From the NCBI GenBank assembly GCA_001298575.1, contig LJCV01000166.1, forward strand, positions 24,212 to 88,211: a stretch of DNA of 64,000 nucleotides, read 5' to 3'. The position numbers were made by a program, and so were the translations under genes. The notes below the pieces were generated by a model. The model was not told where the DNA came from. It worked only from the letters and a program-made list of their open reading frames with translations, and made no database searches. Below, piece by piece: positions 1 to 11,858 of the stretch. Every line of letters starts with the position of its first letter. Positions within the stretch are counted from its first letter, which is position 1. The DNA comes from Actinobacteria bacterium OK074. Lineage in GTDB: Bacteria; Actinomycetota; Actinomycetes; Streptomycetales; Streptomycetaceae.

Positions 1-1
1 C

Positions 2-382
2 GAACTCCACGGCGAGAACTCCCACTCCTACCGCGACCTCGCCTACGTGGCCGGCCGCAGCCCCACCTACGCCTCCCTGGCCGAGCCCGTGATGCGCAAG
101 GCCGTCGACCTGTTCGCCGGCGACCCCGAGTACCAGCGGTCCTACGCGCTCAACCTCATCGGCCTGGCCACCGTGCACCTGCTCCAGCGCCAGCCCGAGC
201 AGAGCGCGCGGCGGGCCCTGGACGCCATGGAGGTGGCCGGGAAGGTGCGCTCCGAACGCGTCAACACCCGGATCCGCAAGACGGTCGACACGGCCGTACG
301 CGACTTCGGCGACCTCGCCGAGGTCATCGACCTCACCGACCAGCTCGGCGTCTACCTGCCGGAGAACGCCGAAGCGGTCTGA
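2..382 (+). CDS. nsdA: NsdA-type regulator, C-terminal part (gene starts before the window)
   Basis: Open from base 2 to the TGA ending at 382, so only about the last 126 residues are present. The fragment is helical and TPR-like (SYALNLIGLATVHLL, QSARRALDAMEVAG) and ends in a conserved-looking acidic tail. NsdA is known in Streptomyces as a negative regulator of sporulation and antibiotic production, and it lies directly upstream of amtB-glnK-glnD. The identification rests mainly on this neighbourhood and the helical-repeat character; the N-terminal part that would confirm it is outside the window. No sign of a frameshift in the visible part. Confidence 0.7.
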   Translation, partial: ELHGENSHSYRDLAYVAGRSPTYASLAEPVMRKAVDLFAGDPEYQRSYALNLIGLATVHLLQRQPEQSARRALDAMEVAGKVRSERVNTRIRKTVDTAVRDFGDLAEVIDLTDQLGVYLPENAEAV

Positions 383-841
383 CCACCACCGGGCCCGCCC
401 CGAGGGCCCCCGAGAAGCCCCGGCCGCGGCCGGCCGTCCCGAACAGCCCGACTCGGCTCCCCCGCCAGGTCACCGGACGGCCCGCCGCGGTCGGTCACGA
501 AGCCGTACGACACGGGATCTCCACCAATCCCGCCCGAGTCTCATCGGATACGAAACCGATGCGAAGCCGATGCGATGCGGCTGGTGCGGCAGGGGTGAAG
601 TTGCGGCATTAGGCAGATCTACGGTTGATCTGCCAAGGCCGTACCGACCGCTTCGTCGCGTCGCGCCGGAAGTAACGGCGATCCGGGTTTCACGCATCCG
701 TAACGATGCGCGGGCCTTCGTCACATGGGCGAAACATTTTGGCGCGCTGAGCGAAACCGCCCTGAGCCAGTCTCCTCTCCACAGTCGGCCCGTAGTCACA
801 GGCATCCGCACAGGGCCGTTCCGCAGAAGGAGTCTTGGGCC
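383..841. other. Intergenic region upstream of amtB with regulatory elements
   Basis: 459 bases without a convincing gene. It holds a perfect 8-bp inverted repeat at 612-634 (arms GGCAGATC and GATCTGCC, 7-base loop) and GlnR-type half sites at 700-757. Short open frames on both strands here have no ribosome site and no recognisable product. It most likely contains the nsdA terminator and the nitrogen-controlled amtB promoter. Confidence 0.7.
720..735 (+). promoter_or_regulatory. GlnR box upstream of amtB
   Basis: GTCAC at 720-724 and GAAAC at 731-735 are separated by 6 bases, matching the published GlnR a-site/b-site pattern (GTnAC-n6-GAAAC). Extra half sites lie nearby: GTAAC at 700-704 and GAAAC at 753-757. 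In Streptomyces, GlnR activates amtB-glnK-glnD under nitrogen limitation. The site is 107 bases before the amtB start. Confidence 0.65.
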
Positions 842-2442
<1,601 letters not shown>

Positions 2443-2467
2443 AGCACCACAGAACAGGAGCTGCTGG

Positions 2468-4921
2468 GTGACGAGTACGGACGTACGTACGGATGCAGAG
2501 GACTCGGGACCCAGCGGCTACGCGGCGGCCCGGCTGCGCCTCCTCCAAGAGGGGGCGCAGTCCGGGCCGCCGCGCCGTTCCGCCCTCGCCGAACTGACCG
2601 ACGAATGGCTCGCCGGCCTGTTCACCGCGGCCGCCGACGGACTCAGAGGGATCTCCCTCGTCGCCGTGGGCGGCTACGGCCGCAGCGAACTCTCGCCCCG
2701 CAGCGACCTCGACCTCCTCCTGCTGCACGACGGCGGCGACGCCAAGACCATCGCCGCCCTCGCCGACCGCATGTGGTACCCCGTCTGGGACATGGGCCTC
2801 GCCCTCGACCACTCGGTCCGCACCCCCGGCCAGGCCCGCAAGACCGCCGCCGAGGACCTCAAGGTCCAACTCGGCCTCCTCGACGCCCGGCACATCGCCG
2901 GCGACCTCGGCCTCACCACCGGACTGCGCACCGCCGTCCTCGCCGACTGGCGCAACCAGGCGCCCAAACGCCTCCCCGAACTCCAGGAACTCTGCACCGA
3001 ACGGGCCGAACGCCAGGGCGAGTTGCAGTACCTCCTCGAACCCGACCTCAAGGAGGCCCGCGGCGGCCTGCGCGACGCCACCGCCCTGCGCGCCGTCGCC
3101 GCCTCCTGGCTCGCCGACGCCCCCCGCGAGGGCCTCGACGACGCCCGCCGCCGCCTCCTCGACGTCCGCGACGCCCTCCACCTGACCACCGGCCGCGCCA
3201 CCGACCGCCTCGCCCTCCAGGAACAGGACCAGGTCGCCGCCGAACTCGGCCTCCTGGACGCCGACACCCTCCTGCGCCAGGTCTACGAGGCCGCCCGCGT
3301 CATCTCCTACGCCAGCGACGTCACCTGGCGTGAAGTGGGCCGCGTCCTGCGCTCCCGCGCCGTACGGCCACGCCTGCGCGCCATGCTCGGCGGCAGCAAA
3401 CCCGCCCCCGAGCGCTCACCCCTGGCCGAGGGCGTCGTCGAACAGGACGGCGAAGTCGTCCTCGCGCGCGCGGCCCGCCCCGAACGCGACCCGGTCCTGC
3501 CCCTGCGCGCCGCCGCGGCCGCCGCCCAGGCCGGCCTCCCGCTCTCCCTGCACGCCGTCCGCCGCCTGGCCTCCCACGTACGACCGCTGCCGACCCCCTG
3601 GCCCGCCGAGGCCCGCCAGCAGCTCGTCACCCTGCTCGGCTCCGGGCGCCCCACCGTCGACGTCTGGGAAGCCCTGGAGGCCGAGGGGCTGATCACCCAG
3701 CTGCTGCCCGACTGGGAACGCGTCCGCTGCCGCCCCCAGCGCAACGCCGTCCACATCTGGACCGTCGACCGCCACCTCATCGAAACCGCGGTCCGCGCCT
3801 CCGAACTGACCCGCCGCGTCGGCCGCCCCGACCTCCTCCTGGTCGCCGCCCTGCTGCACGACATCGGCAAGGGCTGGCCCGGCGACCACTCCGTCGCCGG
3901 GGAGATCATCGCCCGCGACGTCGCCACCCGCATCGGCTTCGACCGCGACGACGTCGCCGTCCTCGCCACCCTCGTCCGCCACCACCTCCTCCTCGTCGAC
4001 ACCGCCACCCGGCGCGACCTGGAGGACCCGGCCACCGTCCGCTCGGTCGCCGAGGCGGTCGGCTCGCAGAGCACGCTGGAACTGCTGCACGCGCTCACCG
4101 AGTCGGACGCGCTCGCCACCGGCCCGGCGGCCTGGTCGTCCTGGCGCGGCTCCCTCGTGACCGACCTCGTCAAGCGGGTCGCGGCCGTCCTCGCGGGCGT
4201 CGTCCCCGCCGACCCCGAGGACGCCGCCCCCACCGCCGAACAGGAACGCCTCGCGGTGGAGGCGTTCCGCACCGGCGGCCCGGTCCTCTCGCTGCGCGCC
4301 CAGACGGAAACCCCGGCCGACAGCGAGGGCGAGCCCGCCGAACCGGAACCCCTCGGCGTCGAACTCCTCATCGCCGTACCCGACCAGTCGGGCGTCCTGC
4401 CCGCCGTCGCCGGCGTCCTGGCCATGCACCGCCTCACCGTCCGCACGGCCGAACTGCGCACCCTGGACCTCCCCGACGGCGTCGAGGGCTCCGTCCTGCT
4501 GCTCGACTGGCGGGTGGCGGCGGAGTACGGCTCCCTGCCCCAGGCGGCCCGCCTGCGCGCCGACCTCGTCCGCGCCCTGGACGGCTCCCTGGACATCGCG
4601 ACGCGCCTGGCGGAACGCGACGCGGCGTATCCGCGGCGGCGGGGCTGGGTGGCGCCTCCGGCCCGCGTGACGGTGGCCTCCTCGGCGGCCTCACGCCACG
4701 CGACGGTGATCGAGGTACGGGCGCACGATGCGCCGGGGCTGCTGCACCGCATCGGGCGCGCACTGGAGAAGGCGGGGGTGCAGGTGCGGAGTGCGCACGT
4801 CTCCACCTTGGGCGCCAATGCCGTTGACGCGTTTTATGTGACCACGGGGGCGGGGGTGCCCTTGCCGGGCGAGGAGGCGGCTTCGGTGGCTCGGATGCTG
4901 GAGGAAGCGTTGCGGGCGTGA
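2468..4921 (+). CDS. glnD: PII nucleotidyltransferase / deadenylylating enzyme GlnD
   Basis: 817 residues. An N-terminal nucleotidyltransferase domain has the motif GGYGRSE...SDLDLLLLHDG (about residues 65-95). A central HD domain (ALLHDIGKG, about residue 460) removes the modification, and two C-terminal ACT domains (VELLIAVPDQSGVLP and TVIEVRAHDAPGLLH) sense effectors. In Streptomyces GlnD adenylylates GlnK at Tyr51. The GTG at 2468 follows AGGAGCTGCTGG at normal spacing. It is the third gene of the amtB operon. The last 250 bases use noticeably more G/T-rich codons than the rest, but the frame is intact. Confidence 0.95.
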   Translation: MTSTDVRTDAEDSGPSGYAAARLRLLQEGAQSGPPRRSALAELTDEWLAGLFTAAADGLRGISLVAVGGYGRSELSPRSDLDLLLLHDGGDAKTIAALADRMWYPVWDMGLALDHSVRTPGQARKTAAEDLKVQLGLLDARHIAGDLGLTTGLRTAVLADWRNQAPKRLPELQELCTERAERQGELQYLLEPDLKEARGGLRDATALRAVAASWLADAPREGLDDARRRLLDVRDALHLTTGRATDRLALQEQDQVAAELGLLDADTLLRQVYEAARVISYASDVTWREVGRVLRSRAVRPRLRAMLGGSKPAPERSPLAEGVVEQDGEVVLARAARPERDPVLPLRAAAAAAQAGLPLSLHAVRRLASHVRPLPTPWPAEARQQLVTLLGSGRPTVDVWEALEAEGLITQLLPDWERVRCRPQRNAVHIWTVDRHLIETAVRASELTRRVGRPDLLLVAALLHDIGKGWPGDHSVAGEIIARDVATRIGFDRDDVAVLATLVRHHLLLVDTATRRDLEDPATVRSVAEAVGSQSTLELLHALTESDALATGPAAWSSWRGSLVTDLVKRVAAVLAGVVPADPEDAAPTAEQERLAVEAFRTGGPVLSLRAQTETPADSEGEPAEPEPLGVELLIAVPDQSGVLPAVAGVLAMHRLTVRTAELRTLDLPDGVEGSVLLLDWRVAAEYGSLPQAARLRADLVRALDGSLDIATRLAERDAAYPRRRGWVAPPARVTVASSAASRHATVIEVRAHDAPGLLHRIGRALEKAGVQVRSAHVSTLGANAVDAFYVTTGAGVPLPGEEAASVARMLEEALRA

Positions 4922-4951
4922 CCTTTTGGCCGGATGAAGCGTTTAGCTGAT

Positions 4952-5041
4952 GTACTCCCCGCCTGCGCGGGGGTTGTCCGAGCTTTCGCGGTAAGGGACG
5001 GCTGAGCGATGCGTTGTCCCCGCCAACGCGGGGTTTGTGTC
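4952..5041 (+). CRISPR. Two-repeat CRISPR relic, type I-E-like
   Basis: Two 29-base units at 4952-4980 and 5013-5041 flank exactly 32 bases (4981-5012). Both share the type I-E core TCCCCGC-n4-GCGGGG at the same register (unit positions 5-21); the first also has the terminal CCG of I-E repeats, while the second is degenerate at its 3' end. Repeat and spacer lengths are those of type I-E arrays. No cas gene is in the window, so this looks like an orphan or decayed mini-array in the glnD-ffh gap. Strand is arbitrary. Confidence 0.55.
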
Positions 5042-5071
5042 CCCGTCCGCTGATACACGGCGGACGGGGAC
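5039..5071 (+). terminator. Strong hairpin downstream of glnD
   Basis: A perfect 12-bp stem (5039-5050 with 5060-5071; arm GTCCCCGTCCGC) around a 9-base loop. It is followed by only a short T-rich stretch, so it may be a factor-independent terminator of the amtB operon typical of actinomycetes. It overlaps the last three bases of the second CRISPR-like repeat. Confidence 0.5.
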
Positions 5072-5142
5072 GATTTGCTTGCGGGGCCGGATACCCTGGA
5101 GGGCAGCCCAAACTGTCGCCGACTCCAAGGACCGACACCGCC

Positions 5143-6690
5143 GTGTTCGATACTCTCTCCGACCGCCTGCAAGCCACCTTCAAGACGCTTCGGGGCAAGG
5201 GCAGGCTGTCCGAGGCGGACATCGACGCCACGGCCCGGGAAATCCGCATCGCCCTGCTCGAAGCGGACGTTGCCCTGCCGGTCGTCCGCACGTTCATCAA
5301 GAACGTGAAGGAACGGTCCCTGGGCGCCGAAGTCTCCAAGGCACTCAACCCGGGCCAGCAAGTCCTCAAGATCGTCAACGACGAGTTGGTGACGATCCTC
5401 GGCGGCGAAACCCGCCGCCTCCGCTTCGCCAAGCAGCCCCCCACCGTGATCATGCTCGCCGGCCTCCAGGGCGCCGGTAAGACCACCCTCGCGGGCAAGC
5501 TCGGCAAGCACCTCAAGGACCAGGGCCACTCCCCGCTGCTGGTCGCCTGTGACCTCCAGCGGCCCAACGCCGTCAACCAGCTCAGCGTGGTCGCCGAGCG
5601 CGCGGGCGTCGCCGTCTACGCGCCGGAGCCGGGCAACGGCGTCGGGGACCCGGTCAAGGTCGCCAAGGACTCCATCGAGCACGCGAAGACCAAGGTCCAC
5701 GACATCGTGATCGTGGACACCGCGGGCCGCCTCGGCATCGACGCCGAGCTGATGCAGCAGGCCGCGGACATCAGGGACGCCGTCTCGCCCGACGAGATCC
5801 TCTTCGTCGTCGACGCCATGATCGGCCAGGACGCCGTCAACACCGCCGAGGCGTTCCGCGACGGCGTCGGCTTCGACGGTGTCGTCCTCTCCAAGCTCGA
5901 CGGCGACGCCCGCGGTGGTGCGGCCCTGTCGATCGCCTCCGTGACCGGCAAGCCGATCATGTTCGCGTCGAACGGCGAGAAGCTCGAGGACTTCGACGCG
6001 TTCCACCCGGACCGGATGGCCTCCCGCATCCTCGACATGGGTGACCTGCTCACCCTGATCGAGCAGGCGGAGAAGACGTTCAGTCAGGAAGAGGCCGAGA
6101 AGATGGCCTCGAAGCTGGCGTCCAAGAAGGGCCAGGACTTCACCCTGGACGACTTCCTGGCCCAGATGGAGCAGGTCAGGAAGATGGGCAGCATCTCCAA
6201 GCTGCTCGGCATGCTGCCCGGCATGGGGCAGATCAAGGACCAGATCAACAACCTGGACGAGCGCGACGTCGACCGTACGGCCGCGATCATCAAGTCGATG
6301 ACCCCGGCCGAGCGCCAGGAGCCGACGATCATCAACGGCTCGCGCCGCGCCCGTATCGCCAAGGGTTCCGGTGTCGAGGTCAGCGCGGTCAAGGGCCTGG
6401 TCGAACGGTTCTTCGAGGCCCGCAAGATGATGTCCCGGATGGCCCAGGGCGGCGGCATGCCGGGAATGCCCGGGATGCCGGGCATGGGTGGCGGTCCGGG
6501 CCGGACGAAGAAGCAGCCGAAGCAGGCCAAGGGCAAGCAGCGGTCCGGCAACCCGATGAAGCGCAAGCAGCAGGAGCTGGAGGCGGCCCAGCGCCGCGAG
6601 GCGGCCGCCCAGGGCGGCAACGCCTTCGGCCTGCCCCAGGGCGCCCAGGACTTCGAGCTGCCGGACGAGTTCAAGAAGTTCACCGGCTGA
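5143..6690 (+). CDS. ffh: Signal recognition particle protein Ffh
   Basis: SRP54 GTPase that delivers nascent membrane proteins to the Sec translocon. 515 residues, normal for Streptomyces. The N domain starts FDTLSDRLQ. The G domain has GLQGAGKTT, DTAGRLGID and SKLDGDARGG; the C-terminal M domain is rich in methionine (a GMPGMPGMPGM stretch near residue 445) and in lysine. The GTG at 5143 is chosen because the conserved family start VFDTLS follows directly and AAGGA lies 12 bases upstream; the frame is open further upstream only through the CRISPR-like region. Confidence 0.96.
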   Translation: MFDTLSDRLQATFKTLRGKGRLSEADIDATAREIRIALLEADVALPVVRTFIKNVKERSLGAEVSKALNPGQQVLKIVNDELVTILGGETRRLRFAKQPPTVIMLAGLQGAGKTTLAGKLGKHLKDQGHSPLLVACDLQRPNAVNQLSVVAERAGVAVYAPEPGNGVGDPVKVAKDSIEHAKTKVHDIVIVDTAGRLGIDAELMQQAADIRDAVSPDEILFVVDAMIGQDAVNTAEAFRDGVGFDGVVLSKLDGDARGGAALSIASVTGKPIMFASNGEKLEDFDAFHPDRMASRILDMGDLLTLIEQAEKTFSQEEAEKMASKLASKKGQDFTLDDFLAQMEQVRKMGSISKLLGMLPGMGQIKDQINNLDERDVDRTAAIIKSMTPAERQEPTIINGSRRARIAKGSGVEVSAVKGLVERFFEARKMMSRMAQGGGMPGMPGMPGMGGGPGRTKKQPKQAKGKQRSGNPMKRKQQELEAAQRREAAAQGGNAFGLPQGAQDFELPDEFKKFTG

Positions 6691-6729
6691 GCCGGAACCG
6701 GCAGCCGGAACCCGCAGCCGGAACCGGCC
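6691..6729 (+). repeat. Three tandem 13-bp repeats after ffh
   Basis: The unit GCCGGAACC(G/C)GC(A/C) occurs three times head to tail immediately after the ffh stop. The function is unknown and it may simply be slippage-prone GC-rich sequence. Confidence 0.7.
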
Positions 6730-6789
6730 GACGGGTCCGACCGGCCGGTTTGTACGACCGCTGCCGTACGGACGGATGATCTCGTACGA

Positions 6790-6826
6790 CGCTGGGGGTG
6801 TCCTTCGCCGAAGGGCACCCCCAGCG
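6790..6826. terminator. Hairpin terminator between ffh and the ftsH-like gene
   Basis: Arms 6790-6807 and 6809-6826 pair over about 17 positions with one G-T pair (CGCTGGGGGTG and its complement). There is no T-run. It ends 36 bases before the next start codon, so it probably ends ffh transcription. The GGGGGTG/CACCCCC palindrome belongs to a family common in Streptomyces gaps. Confidence 0.5.
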
Positions 6827-6862
6827 CGTGCCGGGCGGGCGGCGGTGCCGTACCTTCCTGCC

Positions 6863-8803
<1,941 letters not shown>

Positions 8804-8898
8804 GGCTGTGGCGGTGCGCGTCCGTACGGCTGTACCTCTTCGGGCGTACGTCGGCCGGGGCACGCACGCGTGGACGTGTTCTTACGATTTTTGCGGCA

Positions 8899-9792
8899 TT
8901 AAGGCACGCGTTGACGGCGCTGGGGCACGCGCGCGATGAGGTACCGGAAGACGTTGGGCATCCACACGGTCCCGTCGGGGCGCCGGTAGGGGTGCAGGGC
9001 CTCGGTCAGCTCCTTGTCGACCTGCTTGTGGTCGGTGGCGGCGGCCGCCGCGTCGAACAGGCCCGTGGACAGCAGTCCGCGGACGGCGTTGTCGACGTCG
9101 GCGTAGCCGAAGGGGCAGGCGACGCGGCCGGAGCCGTCCGGGACCAGGCCCGCCTTGCGGGCGACCTCCTCCAGGTCGTCGCGCCGGGCCGGGCGCCAGC
9201 CGTGCAGGGGATCGGCCAGTTTCGCGGCGACCCGCAGCACCGAGGCGGTGGCGCAGCGTTCGGGCGGGCCCCAGCCGGTCAGCACGAAGGGGGCGCCGGG
9301 TGCGGCGAGGGGTACGGCGGCGGTGAGCGGTCCGGCGGGGCCATCGTCGCCGTGGCAGGTGACGGGGTCGAACGCGGTCACCACGTCGTAGGCCGTGCCG
9401 TCCGTGGGCAGGGCGTCGAGGAGCCGGGCGTCGGTACGCGCGCGTGGGGCCCGTGTTCCGGGTGGCGCGGGCGGCGCGGGGGTTTCGGGGGTGAGGCGTT
9501 CGCGGGCGAGGGCGAGCCGTTCGGGGGCGTCGCAGTCGACGCCGGTGACCGGGGCGCCGCGGGCCGCCGCCATCAGCAGGGCGAGCCCGGAGCCGCAGCC
9601 CAGGCCCAGCAGCCGGGTGCCGGGGCCGACGCCGAGCCGCTCGTGGACGGCCTCGTAGAGCGGGACGAGCATCCGCTCCTGGATCTCGGCCCAGTCACGC
9701 GCGCGTGCCTGCTCGTCCGCGCGGGGCACCGGTTCCGTATGGGGTTCCGGGCCCGCGTGGGCCGGGTGGTGCCGCACGAGCGTAGGTGTCAT
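8899..9792 (-). CDS. SAM-dependent methyltransferase, class I fold
   Basis: 297 residues. The N-terminal helical stretch is followed by motif I (LLGLGCGSGLALL) that binds S-adenosylmethionine, a motif II acidic position (GVDCDAPE) and later strands (YDVVTAFDPV, PFVLTGW). The substrate is unknown; the fold resembles small-molecule methyltransferases of the type-11 group. The ATG at 9792 (MTPTLVRHH) is chosen since upstream codons are low-complexity His/Pro/Arg. It is transcribed convergently with the ftsH-like gene (95-base gap) and divergently from proS. Confidence 0.8.
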   Translation of the reverse strand: MTPTLVRHHPAHAGPEPHTEPVPRADEQARARDWAEIQERMLVPLYEAVHERLGVGPGTRLLGLGCGSGLALLMAAARGAPVTGVDCDAPERLALARERLTPETPAPPAPPGTRAPRARTDARLLDALPTDGTAYDVVTAFDPVTCHGDDGPAGPLTAAVPLAAPGAPFVLTGWGPPERCATASVLRVAAKLADPLHGWRPARRDDLEEVARKAGLVPDGSGRVACPFGYADVDNAVRGLLSTGLFDAAAAATDHKQVDKELTEALHPYRRPDGTVWMPNVFRYLIARVPQRRQRVP

Positions 9793-10144
9793 CGAAAGCG
9801 CCCCAATCCGCCGAGAGTTGTCGATGTGGCGTTGCCTGACCCCCGTGTGGTCCCCGTTCGGGGCGCGGCCCGCGTGCCGGGCGCGCACTTCCCCCGTATG
9901 CCAGGTAACTCCGCGTGCGTCGCGGTGTCGAGGGGGTGAGGGGCACCGCTCGCGGCCAGTTGCCGGCGGGCCGCGGCGGCCGGCGCGGGGCACGTTCCAG
10001 GGGCAGTTGTGGGTGCGGCTGAGGTCGCGTGGCTGTGGGCATGGTCGCGCGCGTGGCTGTGGGCGTGGCCGTGCGGGTGCGGTCGTGTCGGGCGCGGCGA
10101 CAAATGGTTCCCGGTGCGGCGGGTGGTCCCCGTAGCATCGCCGC
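9793..10144. other. Divergent intergenic region, methyltransferase/proS
   Basis: 352 bases with promoters expected for both genes. At about 10027-10075 a degenerate repeat of the type GTGGCTGTGGGC-n-TGG occurs; on the minus strand it would encode a His-rich stretch (HGHAHSHARDHAHSHA) in an open frame of 122 codons, but that frame overlaps both neighbours' starts. No clear terminator or riboswitch is seen. Confidence 0.6.
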
Positions 10145-11590
10145 ATGGCAAAAGCACCCGTTCTCACGCCCCGGGCGGACGACTTCCCGCGCTGGTACCA
10201 GGATCTGATCACCAAGGCCGAACTGGCCGACAACGGGCCGGTGCGCGGCACCATGGTCATCCGGCCGTACGGGTACGGGCTGTGGGAGCGGATGCAGGCG
10301 GAGCTGGACGCCCGGATCAAGGAGACGGGCACGCAGAACGCGTACTTCCCGCTGCTGATCCCGCAGTCGTACCTCACCAAGGAGGCCGACCACGTCGAGG
10401 GCTTCGCGCCCGAACTGGCGGTGGTCACGCACGGCGGCGGCAAGGAACTCGAAGAGCCCGCGGTGGTCCGCCCCACCTCCGAGATGATCATCAACGCCTC
10501 CTTCGCCAAGTGGGTGCAGAGCTACCGCGACCTGCCCCTGCTGATCAACCAGTGGGCGAACGTGGTCCGTTGGGAGCTGCGGCCCCGGCTCTTCCTGCGC
10601 ACCACGGAGTTCCTGTGGCAGGAGGGGCACACCGCGCACGCCACGTACGAGGACGCGCGCGACTTCGCCGCGCACATCCACCGCGAGGTGTACGAGGACT
10701 TCCTGGTGAACGTCTGCGCGATGGACGTGGTCCCCGGCCGCAAGACCGTCAAGGAGCGGTTCGCGGGCGCCATCAACACCCTCACGCTCGAAGGCATGAT
10801 GGGCGACGGCAAGGCCCTCCAGATGGCCACCAGCCACGAGTTGGGCCAGAACTTCGCCAAGGCGTTCAACACCCGCTACCTGTCCAGGGAAGGCAGGCAG
10901 GAGCTCGTCTGGCAGACCTCCTGGGGCTCGACCACGCGCATGATCGGCGCCCTGGTGATGATGCACGGCGACGACGACGGACTGCGCGTGCCGCCCCGCC
11001 TGGCGCAGACCCAGGCGGTCGTGCTGGCGATCAAGGGCGACGAGGCGGTTCTGGCCAAGGTCCGCGAGATCGGCGACCGGCTCAAGGCGGCGGGCGTCCG
11101 CGTGCAGGTGGACACCCGTACGGACGTGCCCTTCGGGCGCCGCGCCGTCGACTGGGAGCTGAAGGGCGTACCCGTACGGATCGAGGTCGGTCCGCGCGAC
11201 CTGGAGGCCGGCACCGCGATGCTGGCCCGCCGCATCCCTGGGGGTACCTCCCAGGCTTTCGGCTCTGGGGGAGGCAAGGAGCCGGTGGCCCTGGACGCGC
11301 TGCCCGCGCTGCTGCCCGCGGCCCTGGAGGAGGACCAGACGCTGCTGCTCGCCCAGGCCCGGGAGCGCCGCCGCTCCCGTACGACCGAGGTGGCCTCCTT
11401 CGACGAGGCCGTGGAGACGGCGGTGGCCGGTGGCTGGGCGCGTATTCCGTGGGCGACGCTCGGCCCCGGGGGCGAGGCCGCGCTCGCCGAGCACGGCGTG
11501 AGCGTACGGTGTCTGGTCGCGGAGGACGGGGCGGTGCCGGCGGCCGACGACGCGCCCGGTAACGTCGCTGTGGTCGCGCGCGCTTACTGA
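10145..11590 (+). CDS. proS: Prolyl-tRNA synthetase, archaeal/eukaryotic type
   Basis: Class II synthetase charging tRNA-Pro, 481 residues. It has class II motif elements (VVRPTSEMIIN, RTTEFLWQEGHTAH and TSWGSTTRMIGA) and an anticodon-binding domain after about residue 290. It lacks the editing insertion found in the longer bacterial-type ProRS, so it is the archaeal/eukaryotic form; Streptomyces often carry it as a second copy. Residues about 365-378 (PGGTSQAFGSGGGK) look inserted and are encoded by a palindromic repeat (see separate entry). The ATG at 10145 gives the usual family start. Confidence 0.93.
   Translation: MAKAPVLTPRADDFPRWYQDLITKAELADNGPVRGTMVIRPYGYGLWERMQAELDARIKETGTQNAYFPLLIPQSYLTKEADHVEGFAPELAVVTHGGGKELEEPAVVRPTSEMIINASFAKWVQSYRDLPLLINQWANVVRWELRPRLFLRTTEFLWQEGHTAHATYEDARDFAAHIHREVYEDFLVNVCAMDVVPGRKTVKERFAGAINTLTLEGMMGDGKALQMATSHELGQNFAKAFNTRYLSREGRQELVWQTSWGSTTRMIGALVMMHGDDDGLRVPPRLAQTQAVVLAIKGDEAVLAKVREIGDRLKAAGVRVQVDTRTDVPFGRRAVDWELKGVPVRIEVGPRDLEAGTAMLARRIPGGTSQAFGSGGGKEPVALDALPALLPAALEEDQTLLLAQARERRRSRTTEVASFDEAVETAVAGGWARIPWATLGPGGEAALAEHGVSVRCLVAEDGAVPAADDAPGNVAVVARAY
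11236..11277 (+). repeat. Palindromic repeat element inside proS
   Basis: The stretch contains CTGGGGGTACC, CTCCCAG and CTGGGGGAG in overlapping inverted arrangement, the signature of short palindromic elements common between Streptomyces genes. Here it lies in frame in the anticodon-binding domain and would add about 12-14 Gly/Ser-rich residues in what should be a loop. Confidence 0.6.
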
Positions 11591-11824
11591 GGCGGCGGGC
11601 TGGGGATGCTTGGCGGGAGAAGGACCGAAACGTATCTTGCGCGTTCGGCGTCCCCAGCGGTCCTGTCGTCTGACGTGCGGCTACGCGCGGGGGCGTACGC
11701 GTTGCTACGTACCAGCTTGGTGTGAGCTGTGAGGCTTCTCCGCAGATCCGCGCACCCGCCCTCGTCCGGACGCATCAGTGCCAACTGACGGGTACGTGCA
11801 AATTATTTGGGATGCCCCGGAATA

Positions 11825-11850
11825 GGAACACAGCGGCACTCCGGCTCGTT
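11825..11850 (+). promoter_or_regulatory. Candidate SigR-type promoter before the SprT-like gene
   Basis: GGAAC at 11825-11829 and GTT at 11848-11850 are separated by 18 bases, close to the SigR consensus GGAAT-n18-GTT. Transcription would start about at the GTG start codon (11859), giving a leaderless or nearly leaderless message. Single-mismatch match only; not proven. Confidence 0.35.
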
Positions 11851-11858
11851 GTCATTAC

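Noticed and set aside
9789..10157. 122-codon minus-strand frame with a His-rich stretch
   Set aside because: It overlaps the start regions of both neighbours, has no good ribosome site, and the His pattern comes from a short tandem repeat.
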